Origin: Strongylocentrotus droebachiensis
Lineage: Eukaryota; Echinodermata; Echinoidea; Camarodonta; Strongylocentrotidae
NCBI GenBank assembly: GCA_035222895.1
Contig: JAVYIG010007191.1
Location: 1 to 64,000 of the forward strand
Length of the DNA stretch: 64,000 nucleotides
Reading direction: 5' to 3'
Under the pieces are notes generated by a model. That model saw nothing but the letters and a program-made list of their open reading frames with translations. It made no database searches and was not told the origin of the DNA. A program made the translations under genes and the position numbers. Positions 11,601-26,600 of the stretch are shown here, piece by piece; position 1 is the stretch's first letter; each line of letters begins with the position of its first letter.

Positions 11601-14600
11601 GGGGGGGGGGGACTCTTTCAATGACATTCCAGAAAAAATTGTGAGAAATATAGATGTGCCACCATAGGTTCTACTTGATTACAGCCTTCAGTGTCCTAAA
11701 GCATTAGTAGAAATCTATTATTCTTATAAAGTGATTTGATGATACTATCCTTATGTATCTAACTACACTTACACTTACACTTTAGGTGTTAGACAATCCT
11801 GCTATAGAATTCCAGGGAATGTAATGTTTACTAATTTAACAATTTACACGGAAGGTAGCAGAGTCCTTCTTAGCCAGAAAGGGATAAAGTGGTAAATCCG
11901 TTTTATAACCTCATACACCTAATCTCATAATCTCTATGGCTCGTACTATAAAAATGATGTGGTGTAAATAGATGTCATGTCTTCTCTGTTTCCTGAGGGA
12001 GAGTGCATTTTATTTATAGGTCTAAACTTGTGATTCGGTATTCGTGCAGTCTGAATGCAAGGTCTATAGAGTAGTCAGGTACCCTTTGATTGAAAGGATA
12101 ACTTTATAAGTTGTGCATGTACTCTAATCTCCTTTCATTGCATACTCCAGACCCTGCGAAATGTGTAAAAAGTCTACTTGTACATGAACAGAAGGTCTGA
12201 TTTGTTCATGTTTGAATTTATAAAATAAACCTATTAGACAATGGAACATTCCATGATTGATGTAAGTCCTGTAATGAAACGTCAGGGATGACACATGGCC
12301 CCATTATAAGTTCCTGTTGCCAAGAGCAATTACCTAGTCCTAGCCAGCCAGAGAATGCCAAGTTGACTGCAGCCTCAAGCCTGCCTGCCACATCTTATGG
12401 TAGCTTTACAGAGGTCATACAAGAGGAAATGTCTGGTCTGACTCTGTAAAGCACCATGAGTCAAATAGTTGAGAGCTCTCACTCGACCCTTGTATGTATA
12501 GTGATGATCCATTTTGACCAATTGGTGCTTGTACACATTTTTCATTATCATTTAGTATAAATGGAGTATAATGGAAAGACACCTGAACAATGCAAATGCG
12601 AATGAAAAAGTGCTGAGTAGAAAGAGTCATAATTTGGGGAAGCAAAATCAATGCGTTGCTACATCAGCAATTGGTTGGGGAAAAGCTGCCCATGTACATG
12701 TAGAATGTGCTTTTTATAGCCAAAAGGGTACACAAATTTAACAATCACACGCCCTTTTCTCTGAGCTATATTAGATTTTCTTTATGTTTCTAGTACCAAA
12801 CAGTCTAAACAGATTTCAAGTTTATAAACTTGAAGTAATAGATCAGGACGATGTCCTTTTTCTTTTATATGTACCAGGGCTTGACACTATCAGGCACCAA
12901 GGACACATGGGCACCTGTGACACATGGGCACCCGGGACACTTGGGCACCCAAAATTCTGAAATTTGTCATTCAAACCGGACCCCTTTCCAAAAAGTTAGT
13001 GTGGAGCCCTGCTTATAGGGTGCTATTCAAACTGTTTTTTTGTCATTTAGATCTATCATTAAGGAGCAGATTTATAAACCATTTACATCATGAAGGCTAA
13101 GTACAGTACTCTGGTTCAATACCCACGGGAATGCATTTTCTATCAAAATGAAAGAAAGGCTCTTGAACAAGTCAAGTTCATTCTATAGATGTACACACGG
13201 GAGTGCGGGACATATTAATGAACAAAAAAATTTCATTCTAAAAAGATAAATATCTTACTGATTTCATATCAGTTCACATCGGTATCATATTTAATTCCGG
13301 GAATGCACGTTTGCCGCTTAATGAATACACGACTGCCACCCAGCCCGATTCAATTAATTTTCCTCTTCAGTATAAAGGTATGTAAATAATAGAAATTCAG
13401 AATAGTCTTAATAAAGGATTATAACCTGGAATTCAAATTGATTGGATTGAAGATACTGCCTGTAATCTACCAGTCGATCATCACCTGTACGCACCCATTT
13501 ATTTGTTACATATTTTCCCCAGGGTCAGCGTAGTGAGATAGCAACACAGGATTTGTACGGTGCACGAACCCCATGACACATGGTTCCTTGGTTTCCAACT
13601 GTATTCGGCCTCTTTGTTCCCTGTTCCTACATGGAATGAGTAACCCCCTGTCACACAGACAATACAGACACAAGACTGGCGATACACTGACAAAAAAAAC
13701 CTATAAGACTACCTGAGGGTGCTTGGTCTAGAATTCATTGATAATTGGTTGGTTCGGTAATGTGACTGGGGTATCAGCATTTATACACAAACTGGCTTCT
13801 TAAAATATTAATGCAACATTAGCAAAAAATGTAAGTTCATCTTTTAGATGACGACCTTTTGTCCTTTCCTTTCACTCTGTGCTAATGAAATACACGTTGT
13901 ATTCATGAGACTTGTTTATGTTTATGAATGAGTGATATGATATTTAAACCAGATAGAACTGTCGGTGGAGTTTGGTAGTTGGCACGGTCATACTACTCGT
14001 ATCCTGAAAACTAACAACTGTACAGTAGTTTCATCCAAATGCTATCCACCTGATATGAACAGATAAGGACATCATGCTTGTTGTTCTGTATTTACAATGT
14101 ATTTAAATTTGATTATTAGATTTATGTAATGCTTGCCAGCTCTCAAAAATATGGCTTCTATCATAATAAATTAGGCTAAATTACATGCTTGTAATTTACC
14201 ATCTAGATGTATCTCTCTTTCTCTTTCTCCAAAATGAAACTTTCAGTACACTTTCTTGGGATCATTTTTCAAAACAAATTAGCAAGAATGTGAACTTGTC
14301 TGTCATAACAAATATTGGGCTAAAATCTGAAGGTAAACAATGTGCAGTGTACAAAAATGTATATGTTCAACTTTTTGACCTGGCAAATAGAGGAGCTTTA
14401 TATAAGACTTGTATAGTGGAAGTGACCATTTGTATAATGATGCCTCGCATCACCCTTTAACTGATCTCTCAAAATGTATTTTGAAAGTTAAGTAGTACCT
14501 TCAACACTTCCATATTTGATTTATGCATATTTGGGAATATTTGTAACAATGCTTTTTATTTAAACCTAAGAAAACTACACTTGACTTAAATTGCAAGAGA

Positions 14601-17600
14601 AATCATTTTCAATTTATATTTTGTTTAAACATCTTTAAAAGAATATTCACCCAGCATCATTTTCATGGGAGAAGAAAAATAATCAGAACTAGCAGATCAA
14701 CAAAGTGATGCATGATACTCATTTTGCATTGATAAGATCCTGCTCATGTTTGTCAGGAGCTGAAGATAATTACTGTCATTTGCAGAAAGGAAAAGCTTTA
14801 ATGAAGCACTAAGGAATGCATATGTCACCAATGATCTGTCATAGAGTGATAGAAACTAAGTAATAGTATGGTTAATAGAGTTTGACAGGTCAATGCTGTG
14901 TGTCATCATTCTGAATAGATTGACAACCTACAGCTTTCCAAAAGGTTATCGACCTCTTTGTGAATACCTAAAATATCTATTCGTTTGGAGAACTGCTTCT
15001 TATGCAAGATTATGTACTTCACTCTTTATTTATTCGGAACCTCCTGTCATTGTCCAAAACAAGAGGCAACTAACATACATGTATGATACATTTAGCTAAG
15101 GAGCTTGAGGCTTGAGGTTTGTTGACAACAATATAGCTAATTTGATAAATTGAGAGCTGAATGAAAGTTTCCTTCAAAATTAAAACTTGTCAGTCATCAT
15201 TGCCCTTAAAGTCTGCTGTGTTGAGAGCCATGTCATAGAAAACAAAAATGTTCTTTACCGTTCATATGATTAAACTTGGGCCTTTGAGAGAGAGAGAGGG
15301 GGGGGGGGGGGGGGTTCCATGAATCTGCTTGCTCTGTATCCAATCCCCATGTAGAAGCAGATCAAGAACGTACAGACTTGAGTACATCTAGTGAAGTGAT
15401 GTTGGTACTTTTTAGATTAGCTTAAGGGTGTGGACCTAGTCCAGACTCAACTCTCCATGAATATGATTGAAGTATTAAATCTCAAATATTTTGGAGGTAA
15501 TTCTCTAACAGTTTTTGAGATTACTTCATGGTGGAAATCATCCAAAATATGTACCCCATGTATAACGTATACCGGTATAATGATAAACCTCTTCTTCCTG
15601 CCTCTTCAGACATAGAGACATCAATGTTGCTTTTCTTACATGTAGAATTATGTTTAACAAATGCCATTCTCTTTCTCTCTTTGTTTTACATAGAAAATCA
15701 ACGAGTTCATCAGCGTTGACAAAGCAGTCATCAATTTCTTCTTTGGTCGAGGTGTGCCAGACTACAATAAGATCAAGGCTACTAATAATGATGACCAGAG
15801 GAGCCACATACACACTCCTCCAGACAAGTAAGTCATTATGCAGCAATATTAAGAGAATCCAACACTATATAGTTCATTGATTAGTATTCAGACCTAGATT
15901 CAGATTTTGATCTACCGTAAATCTCCGTGTATAAGGCGCACTTTTTTGCCGCCGAAAAAAATTGAAAGTCGGGGGTGCGTCTTATACACAGGTACAACAA
16001 TTTTTTTTTTTTTTTTTTTAAAGTTTTGATTAATGCCCGGCGCTATGCCTGGCAATGTCTCCCTGCTCAGTAATCTGTGTGCTGACTCACCACTCAGAAA
16101 CTACAACAACACTCAAATTTGTCTGTAATCTTGGTTTGAAAGTAATCTTTCTAATAGATAGATCTCGATATGCAGTTTATAATGATAATTCATGGCGTAC
16201 CACAAGGTTCTATCCTAGGTACTTTACTGTTTTTAATTTACATTAATGATCTTACACATTCTTCTAAAAACGACATTGTTTCTATTATTTGTGATAAGTT
16301 CACAAGCACTAATCGGCGCCTTCAACTGCACCTCGATGTTAAATGAAAGTCCTTCCCACAACAACAACAACAACAACAAACAAACAAATTCTTCCCCCCC
16401 CCCCAAAGTAGGGGTGCGCCTCATACACAGGTGCGCCTTATACACAGAGATTTACGGTATCCATATTTACAAACAGAGGAATTTAGCCTATACTAGCATA
16501 GCAAACACAATAGTCAAAATACAATATATAACATAGCTATACATGTATGTCATGATAAGAATGTAAATACTCTCCACACATATTGGAAAGAGAAGAAAGA
16601 TAGAAAGGGGGAGAAGATGAGATGGAAGGAAAGGGAGAAAGGGAAAGGAGGGAGTGGAAACGGTAAAACGAACGTTATCAAGGTTTTTTTTAGTTGAATG
16701 AAATACCATAACAGAAAATAGTGTGAAAATCACAACTGAAACACAAACTCCAGACTGTGTCCTCATAGTTGTATGTGGACTGTTATGTTGTGAAATTCAA
16801 TGCTTATATTATGTACAATATACTAGATAGTGCTATTACTGCAACCACTAATTGATGGCTTCCAATATTGCCTGATCCTTTAAGCTACCTCTCCTGCTTT
16901 AGAATTAACTCAATCTCTCTTTCTCACTTCCTCTCTCTTTCTATCCATGTTTCTCTCTCTCTCTCAAATCTTCTCTGTCGTACTTCCCCTCTCTTGCATT
17001 GATTTCCCCTCTCCCTTTTTGATCGCCTTCTCTCTCTTCTGTCTCTCTTTATCTCTGTCACTTCCTCATCATGTGTATTGCTGATAGACACACACAATCT
17101 CTCTCTTTCTTTCTCTCTCTCTCTCTCTCTCCCTCTCTCTGTACTAAGCACTGCACAAGACTTTTGAAATCTATCTTGTAGGATGACAAGTTACCGCAGT
17201 TCCTTTTGGAAATAATTTACATTAGGAATAGTAGAAATAAGAATATGTTCATGTACCTCAGGTATGAATATGTTTTATACAGGTCCAAAAATGAATTGCA
17301 TACATGTGATGAAAGAGATGATGGTGGATAGAATAGGATGCGGTTTCATCTAGGACTGGTGCCAGAAATATCAAATACCCCCTGGTCAAACTTTAAACCT
17401 TCTTTGGTGTGAAATAATTGCTTGTTTACAGAGTATTTGGCAAGTGGTAATTAGATGGGGTTAATTCACTGGAGCATATGTTCCATACTGACAGACACAG
17501 ATTAAAAGTGGATTAGATGGGCAGGAAAATAACATTGCCATGTCACTCTGGAAAGTATGAGTGATAATTAATAGAGTAAAACAAGCTGTTTTCATTGGAT

Positions 17601-20600
17601 TATTTAGATCCTCTATAAGTGAGGGCTTCCCTCTCTCCCATCCCCATCTTCTCACCTCTTTCCGGATTCATACCCTGCATACATCTCCTTTCTTCTTGCC
17701 CACAACTTAAAGGGCAATCCGAACCTTGTACTAAGTTGAACTGATTGTGAGCACAAAGTCAGAGACGCAGGTTGCTAATCATTAGGAAGAAACCAGACAG
17801 ATAATTAGAATATTATGAATGTTTGAATGTTGAAAATTACTAATGTATATCTCAAAATGGCGAATCGGTCATTCAACTGTGATGTGATTGGGAACTTCTC
17901 TCCCATTTAATGTGAACTAAAATATCAATTTTCTGCTTTCTTCAAATCATCTTTTCCTAATGGGATATACTCTAATGGATAGCATGTTGTTAATATAGGT
18001 CATCAGAAAAAGTAAATGATTGATATCGCACATTCGCACTTAGTCATAAGTTTTGAATTGGGATATTTTTAGTCAATTTTTGTGTTTGAACAATGAGAGG
18101 GTTGTCAGACAATAAAAGAACTGTTTTGCCAAATTGAACTTGAATTGAACCAAACTTTAATTTTTAAACGTAATAATTTGTATTGTTTATCTATTTTCAT
18201 GCAAGCTTTGACTGATCTGTTTCTTGACTGTTTTGGTTAAATTGCCCTAGTCTATAACACAAGCTTGAAGAATCACATCTTTTTGAGATGTTTTTCACTA
18301 AAATTGAGAACACTGGCCGTGAAATAAACTATCTGTGAAGCAAAAAAAGAATCGCATACAGATTTTTTTTTAAAGTTCTAGGAAAAATTGTCACAAATAA
18401 TTAAACAAAATTACTATAGACAATATATAGACAATATTAAGATTGCAAATGAATCAATAAAAATTAAAACTGTTCATGTAGAAATCATTTTTAAAAAGAG
18501 GCTTTCCTATCACAGTTTGCCACAATGAAAATGTGCTCCCTCGATCAACAAGCAAAAATCAAGACATGATTTTTTCATTTGTTTCGAAAAATGGTGTCTC
18601 CAAAATATTGAATTAATTTACTTTTCAGCCATTTTTTCCTTCATATTTGAGTCTGAAAGGCCATGACAATCATGTTTCCATTGCCAAAACAACCTTTTTG
18701 CTATTTTTACCAATATCTCATACTTTGACTTTGTCCAGGGTCTCTTTGGGACATGTCTTAGGTGATTTCTTGTTTCAAGACTTAGTATGACCTTCAGAGA
18801 AGGACAGAAATCTAATAAGATGGTATGAACAAGACCACATCTGATCTCTGATGGCATCTGGATCGAAACCTCAACCAGGCTGAACTAGGCTAATTAATCT
18901 GATATGTTCCACTGTTTTCTGATATTCAGTCTGTTTAGATAGTTTCCTTTGAGGATTAGAGAGTAAGGATTTGGCAAAGATTGGCACATTTCCTCCAATC
19001 AGAAAAAACCCATTTCAATGACATCTAGAATTTCCTTGAACAGACCAATAGCATCTGTGTGCTCCATTTACAGTATTCAAGAAAAAGGATTAATAAACCT
19101 ACTTACAGAGTTTGAAAGGCTACTGCGTGGGGAATGTCTAGACTCTCTATGTTCTTTTTATGTATATATTGGCAGCCATTTTTTATTATATAAAAGGAAG
19201 GAAATGAGCCTGGACAATTATATGACCTGCATTAGGTTGAGGTTTAAAAAAAAGAGAAACTTAGCCAGAGAGTGATAGAAAGAAGTAGAGGAAGAGGGGA
19301 AGGTTAAGTGGAGAGAGAGAGGCTGAGAGCCGCTGAGAAAGGGGGGGGGGGGGCACCTACATGTACATTGCACTTAGAGTGTTGTTTTCAGCTAGTGCCA
19401 TTTTCCCTGTTTTACAGGATTAGTAGGACAAGTTTGTGCCTATCCTATCCTGTGCTTGATAGTAAATCTAATATCTCATCTTATTGATCGATTGTAAAAC
19501 CCGAAATTAAAGAAAATTGTTTAAACAATGAAAACAATTAGAGAGTATAATATTTACTACAAAATGGGGTGACATATGCTATCAGTAATATTATATATTT
19601 CATTGATAAAATGATGCATAATTTTGTAATGCAAATATGAAAATGTATGGTTATTGTGATGAAATGATGGTGGTAAATATTGCATTGTTCATAACTTCAT
19701 ATATATTTATTCACTATCAACAGTAACATGAGAGGTAAATTTACTTTTAATTAACAGATAATTCATTTTGTATCATTTCTATTCTATTTAGTTGGGTTGA
19801 CCAGTACCCCCTTCATAGTGCTGCATATGAAGGTAATGCTACTGAGGTTGCTCAGCTTCTTCATAGAGGCTACCCTGCTGATCAACCTGATGTACATCTA
19901 TGGGTACCACTTCACTATGCATGTTGGTAAGTAACTATTAACCCCCCCCCCCCACCCCCCCCCCCCCTCTCCCCCTCTATGGGATACACTTCACTATGCA
20001 TGTTGGTAAGTAACTATTAACCCCCCCCACCCCCCTCAGCCTCAACTGTATCAGCTGTCAGCTACACATGCTTGAAAACATACTCAATACTGGTGTGAAT
20101 GGGCCTACCCACCTGATACTCAAAGGCTCACATATATATGTATGTGAACCAACCATATTTTACACCAATTAAGCATGTGGTATATCCTAATTTCTAATGA
20201 TAACCTTTTCATTTTTGTAGGAATGGGCATGTGGAAGCGGTGAAAACTCTCCTTCTAAATCACAACTGTTCACCAAACACAGAGTAAGTATTTATCAGCC
20301 AAAGTCTTTCTTGGACCTTTAGCAAGAGGCTTCGTATTGTCGCTAGTGACATATGAGATGTACATATATTCCCTTGCACCATGCTTTTGCTAAAAGCACA
20401 TGTAATTTATTAAACTGTATGTGTTCCTTTAAACCAGAACAAGACAGTGTAGAATTCTATATGGTTAAAAATGTTAATACAATGTAGCAAATAACTTTTA
20501 CACATTATGTTTAGAGTTTAGGTTTTATTTGTGTTTACTTTGGAAAAAGAATTTCCAAACATTTTTTAGGCCAATTATTAACCATCTTGTGTTTCTACCT

Positions 20601-23600
20601 GTAGGAATGACAGTGGATCAACGCCGCTTCATTTCTCAGCATTCAAAGGTCATGCGGAGGTCGTACGATTACTGTTGAATCATAGAGACATTGACAAGGT
20701 ATGTTCCTTCACCTTAATACAAAGAGTGGTATCAGAGTAGTGGTAACAAAGTGAACAAAGTTGCTGCTCATAATGATCCAGTTTGATAACTAGTTGCATA
20801 CTTGATAGCTTGTGTAGTTTAGTGTTATCTGCTGATTTGAGGAATTCTGAAAGAGATCAGGATGAAAGAAAATTCATACGAAAGTATACTGGTATAGCAA
20901 AATTATGATATGTGGTACACTGTTGCAACAAAAGTGTTTTAAATTTAAAGATTTAGATATCTTTTATATTCTTTATTAAATACATAAAATAGATATTTAA
21001 TTTTCTTAGTTATGATTAATGACTTTCAATTAAATAATAACATTCACATTTTTAAATATGTTGATGACCTTACAATGATTGAGTGCCGCAAACTAGCCCA
21101 AGATTCTCAAATGCAGGAAGCTGCTGACAATCTATCTGTCTGGGCTAATGTTAATAACATGAAATTAAATCCTATAAAATGTTTGAAAATGGATATTTGT
21201 TTCTCTAGGGCACCCGTTAATCAAACTAGTATAATTTTAGAGAATTGTTTATTGGAAACAGTGAGTGGAGTTAAATTGCTAGGAATTACTATACAGAATA
21301 ATTTAAAGTGGGATGCTCACATAAAAGATATAGAAAAAAGGGCAAGTGCCAAACTATACATGCTACGTTCTCTGGTGAAATATGGTCTTCCAAAGGAAGA
21401 CCTTATTACTGTTTTTGTGGGTTATATTCGCCCCTTACTTGAATATGCCAGTCCTGTGTGGAGTGGAGGACTCACGCAATACCAAAACGAGAGATTGGAG
21501 AGAGTTCAAAAGAGAGCGTTGCGGATAATTTTTCGGAGGGATTATGATAACTATACAATTTCACTCGCACAATCTCAATTACAGAGATTAGATGAAAGAC
21601 GCCAATATTTATGTACTACTTTCTTTCAAAAAACATTATCACTCACTGATCAATTTAAACAATTTCTCCCACAAAAACATTGTACTAGAACACTTAGAAA
21701 TTCAAAGAAAATTCCGGATTTTAAATGTAAAACCAGTCGCATGCAAAATAGTCCTATTCCAAATTTGATTCGCCTGTATAATAACAGTTAATTTGCTCAT
21801 GTTTATATCTATTGTAATGATTTATCATTGAAATGACTCGATTCCTGTACATTCTTGTAATAATTTTGTATATCGTACCGGTATGTTTTAATGATATTGA
21901 ATTGCTTTTTACTTTTAAATTTGAATAATTACTTCAAATATTACTAAATGTTCATACACCTGCTTTTGCCGCTATCATTGATTATTTTACCACCATACCC
22001 ACTACTGCAATATTGTAACATGACGAACTGTTGTATAATTTGTCTTAGTCCATATTATGTTGGCATGTAATTATGTTTATACCTTTTTTCTTTTTTCTTT
22101 GGTAGAAATTATGTTCATTAAGTGTTTTTTAATTGTTTATGGTATTTAGGCAGTAGTAACGTGTCACGTTTTAATAATTTTTAACTAAATGTTATGTAAG
22201 TTTTTTACAATGTATATATCCAATTCGTGTAACTCATGTGCAATTCAGTTGTGAAACTGCCATTCATGAAAGATGCAATAAAATACCATTTATCTATCTA
22301 TCTATCTATATTGAACTTAATAACTTTTCAATAAACTTGATTTCTTTTCTTATTTCAGTTTGTAGTGAATAAAGAAGGAAGAACTCCATTGCAACTTTGT
22401 GAAGAATCCAGACAACATGACTGGGAAACCACAAAAAAACTACTCAAGGAAGCCAAAGAAAAACCAGTAAGTGTGTTATTAAGGCTGTTATCATGACTAT
22501 GGTCTGCATCATTTCTGAGAGAAAAATTAGGTCAAATACTCTTTTCCAAACTTTGTGCTAAGTGTAATCACTACAATGCCCCTATTCGCCATGTTTTATG
22601 GTATGTAACCACAATGGTTGCAGTGGAATGAAAATGTTAATTTTTCAAATAATGGACATCATAAGTTTGGATAATCCTACAATTACTCAACCCCAGTAAC
22701 TTAGAAACATTGAAACACCTTGGTTGTCAGACTGAACAAATGTTTCTTTGTGTGAACAATTCTTAAGTTATTTGCACTCACTGATGTAAAATTGTGTATT
22801 ACTCTCCTTGTAGCTGATACCATGGAGCATGTAGTACACATCATAATGGAGCATCATTCAAATATTGAAGTTTGAGCTTTCATATACAAACACATGTAAG
22901 GCTCAACTGATGCTTTTCACATTTTCAACAGGACAAGAAAACAAGAATTGTGTTCTGCACATATCATTACACAATTTTGAATCTTTAGCTTATTTCGATG
23001 GTTTCTGAAAGAGACAGTCACAAGTCAAGTCAATAACTACATTGATGTGAAACTAAGCTTCTTTTCCCCTTCTTTCTCTGTAGTCTCACATAAAGATTGA
23101 TGTACATCTAATGGACCTGGATGGATCACACGTGGTACTAGATCTAGAGAAAGGCAGTAATACATTAATAGCAGATCTTGTGCAGGTTAGTAATACAGTT
23201 CATATAAAGCTATAAAAATGGTTCTCAGCTTCGGCTTATGAACCCATTAAGGGTAATATGGATTATATTGGGGGAGGGGGGTTGTATGAGTAGATAAATT
23301 CTATACTATAGCTTGACAGGTGGATATTATTATTATTATTTTTTTTTTTTTTTTGGGGGGGGGGGGGGGGGGAGGTTAATAACACTGACAAGGAATGTCA
23401 TATTGGACTGTATGGTCACAGTGGTTAACAACTACCGGTACTGTGTTAATAAGACAGTTTGGTCGCAAGGTAAGGAGTTGATTTTCATTCTGATATCTTC
23501 ATTTGCAACTATCTGCAGAGTAATTCATCATGCACTTGATAAGGAGACTTAATACGGATTATCTTGGTAAAGAATTGTAAAATATATTGCCATAGAACCT

Positions 23601-26600
23601 GATTTGAAGAGTGCTGTTTTGTTTTATTTCCTATTTTAGCAATTGCAGTTACCGAGAGGTGGTCTTCAGATCTTTGCTGTATGGATTTCGTCACAAAACC
23701 TGCGTAAGTAAAAAATAGAACAGTAACAGCATAGTATGAACTATTGAACTATAGAACTTCCTAACATCTAAACAACCTAGAACCTGTTTTCATTGCAAGG
23801 AATCGCCCTATCTAAGATAAATTAGATCATGCTGTCTCAAGATGAAAACATGGCAGTGTATTTATCAATACAGATATGAACATAATTGTTAACCCTCCTT
23901 TGAGAAATGCTATGACGTGTTTGAGGTCTTAGCCACTTCAAATTTAGTACTAGCATTGAAAATGAGAAGAAAAATATGAGATTATGACATGTAAAATGAA
24001 AACTACCCGGTAGTTAATATGCTTTCATGAAGTAAACTTGTATGTATACTTTTCTTTACAGACTTACAGATGCGACCGGAGCATAAACCTGTCTTACATT
24101 TAAAGCAATGGGATTCCATCATAAGACAACTCACTAACTACAATCCTGATACAGAGCGCCCTCTACTGTACCTCAAGAGAGATGCTCTACTCACAGTGGA
24201 AGAAGAGAGAACAGTAAGTGGACAATCTTACATGGGATCCTGTCAAAGACTTTCAATCTTCTTCATGAGTTATTGTCTAGATACCGGTGTGTTGGCTCAG
24301 TCAGTAGAGCGTCCGCCTCACAACCGGGAGGATGTGGGTTCGAACCCCGGCCGCGTCATACCAAAAGACGTTAAAAGACGGGAGTTGCTGCTACCTTGTT
24401 TGGCGTTCAACAATAAGGGATAGAGCAACGTCGATCTGGCGCTGCTCAGTGGCTGCCGGGCTCACAATCAATTGGGCAAAAAGAATTTCCATTTTCGGTT
24501 TAACTTAATAAAATTTGGAGTGGACTTTAAAAGATTATTATTATTAGAATATGGCGACAGATCTATGGTGACAGAGTACTGGAATGTGGAGGCCCAAAAC
24601 TTTGGAATACTCTCCCAGTACCGCTATGCTCCATGACAGATGTTGAAGTTTTTTTTAAAGCACTAAAAGCTTATCTTTTAAATAAATGTTTTCATTGATT
24701 ATAAATTGTAAAGGGAATTGAAAGGGCGTATGGAATTTGTTTTCAAGTTAGCAACAGCTGTCACTAAAAATTTATGACAGATTTAGACCTCTTAGTTAAC
24801 TACCAATTCCTTTGCCCAACACAATTGACCTCATATCAATAGGAGAAATAGAAAACAAGCAATATATTCCATGAGTAATGAATTTATTGGGACTGTACAG
24901 TCAATGTTATGTTACATCATACTACTTCTTAAGAACACACATAATTATTTTTTTGGGGGGGTGATCGATACCTTCTGTTCATTGCATGAACACTTGGTTA
25001 ACATGAGCATAACCTGAGCATACTCATAAACAAAATGAATACTCCACCGGGAAATGTATGCTTTGGGTGGAGTAATCCAGATTATCATTATTGTAATTAT
25101 TATCCTATTTTTTCTTGATTTAGATTCGAGATCCCCAAGCCATCAAGATGCTGTTTGATGAGTGTTTGCTGAATGTGTTAAAGGGAATGTATCCATGTAA
25201 TGATGCTGATGTTATCACACTAGCTGGCATCTACATGCAGATTACATATGGTGACCATGATCCTAAGAGGCATAGAGCAGGATTCTTGAAGTAAGTTGAA
25301 AAACCTTTTGGTATTCCAGTAATACAAAGCTTAGTAATTGATTACACAAATAATTTGATTGTACATGGCTATGGATTTGAAAATTGCAGTCAATTGAGAG
25401 ATTATCTGTGTGTTATGTGCCCTAGGTGTTGTATCTATAAACTTTGGCAATCATGCTGCTCTACAACTCTTGATCTTTGGTCTCCTTTGTCAGTTCTACC
25501 TGCTGGCTTTCAGACTTATAAGCAGATATAAATCATTTATGAGTCATGAGCTGATACTCATGAAAGCATACTAACCTTGGTCCATGTCTAAACCCTGATT
25601 AAATGGCTTGAGTTAGTCCACAGATTTAGGGAACTAAATGTTTACCATAGTACTCAAACATAAATGACTACACAAAATCATGTCATCATGAGATTAAAAA
25701 TAACTATAATTAAATTACTTTGTATGAACTAAGGGTGTCATTTAATGTATTATTAGGTACCGGTATATTTCTTTATCATAAAGGGCTTTGTAATGAACAA
25801 TTGCAATATTGATGCTGTACAATTGTAAATCATAATGTTAAATGATGTATGGGAAAAATAGTTTACTCCCATAAGTATTCTCTATCATATGTCTATTTAT
25901 GTTTTGTTGATTTATGAACATTTGATATCACATTTTGAATTTGATTGATTTCATTATTGTAGCAACATCAACCTGAGGCATTTCATCCCCAGCATCAAAT
26001 TAGAGGGTAAAGGTCAAAGTTCAAGGAGTACAAACTGGGCTCAGAAGATTGTTAATGAACATCGGAACGTCACACAGAAAGGCATTAGAGATGTCACGGT
26101 AAGTGGAAATAAAAGCAATGTCATCTCCAGAGGGGCATTTGGAAAATGATTCAAGTTAATGTCCTTTTGGCTCTCATTATTTGCCATGAATTCCTTTAGA
26201 GTATGTTTAAGTTGGACACAAAATAAATGTGTGTTAATTCACCTAATACAGATACATTTGTCATACCAATGAAAAGCTGACATTCATCATTGTTGTGGCA
26301 TATGGTGTGTTGTAAGTGTACTCCAGACTGTATTCAAATTATAAGTTAGCATGGCACTTGGTTTTTTAAAGTTTTGTTTTAAATGTAAGATGAAACTTTG
26401 ATTGAATTATGATAAATTCTGAAATATTTGTATGAGAAAACTTTCTTATGTGCACTTTAATTAAAATATCTTGCAATTTTCTTGCACAAAGGTTTTAGAA
26501 AATATAATTGTTAAGGCATTCTCCATAACACTTGCTTACATTTAACTACACGTACCTGTTTCGCTTTTGATGACATGTTTCTGTTCTTTTTCTCAGAAAT

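Noticed and set aside
21012-21791. Host gene of 259 codons
   Set aside because: The YVDD box and the LERVQKRALR region identify it as LINE ORF2. It lies in a KRIT1 intron.
24284-24360. Functional tRNA gene
   Set aside because: The A and B boxes are good, but the acceptor stem does not pair and a SINE body follows directly.
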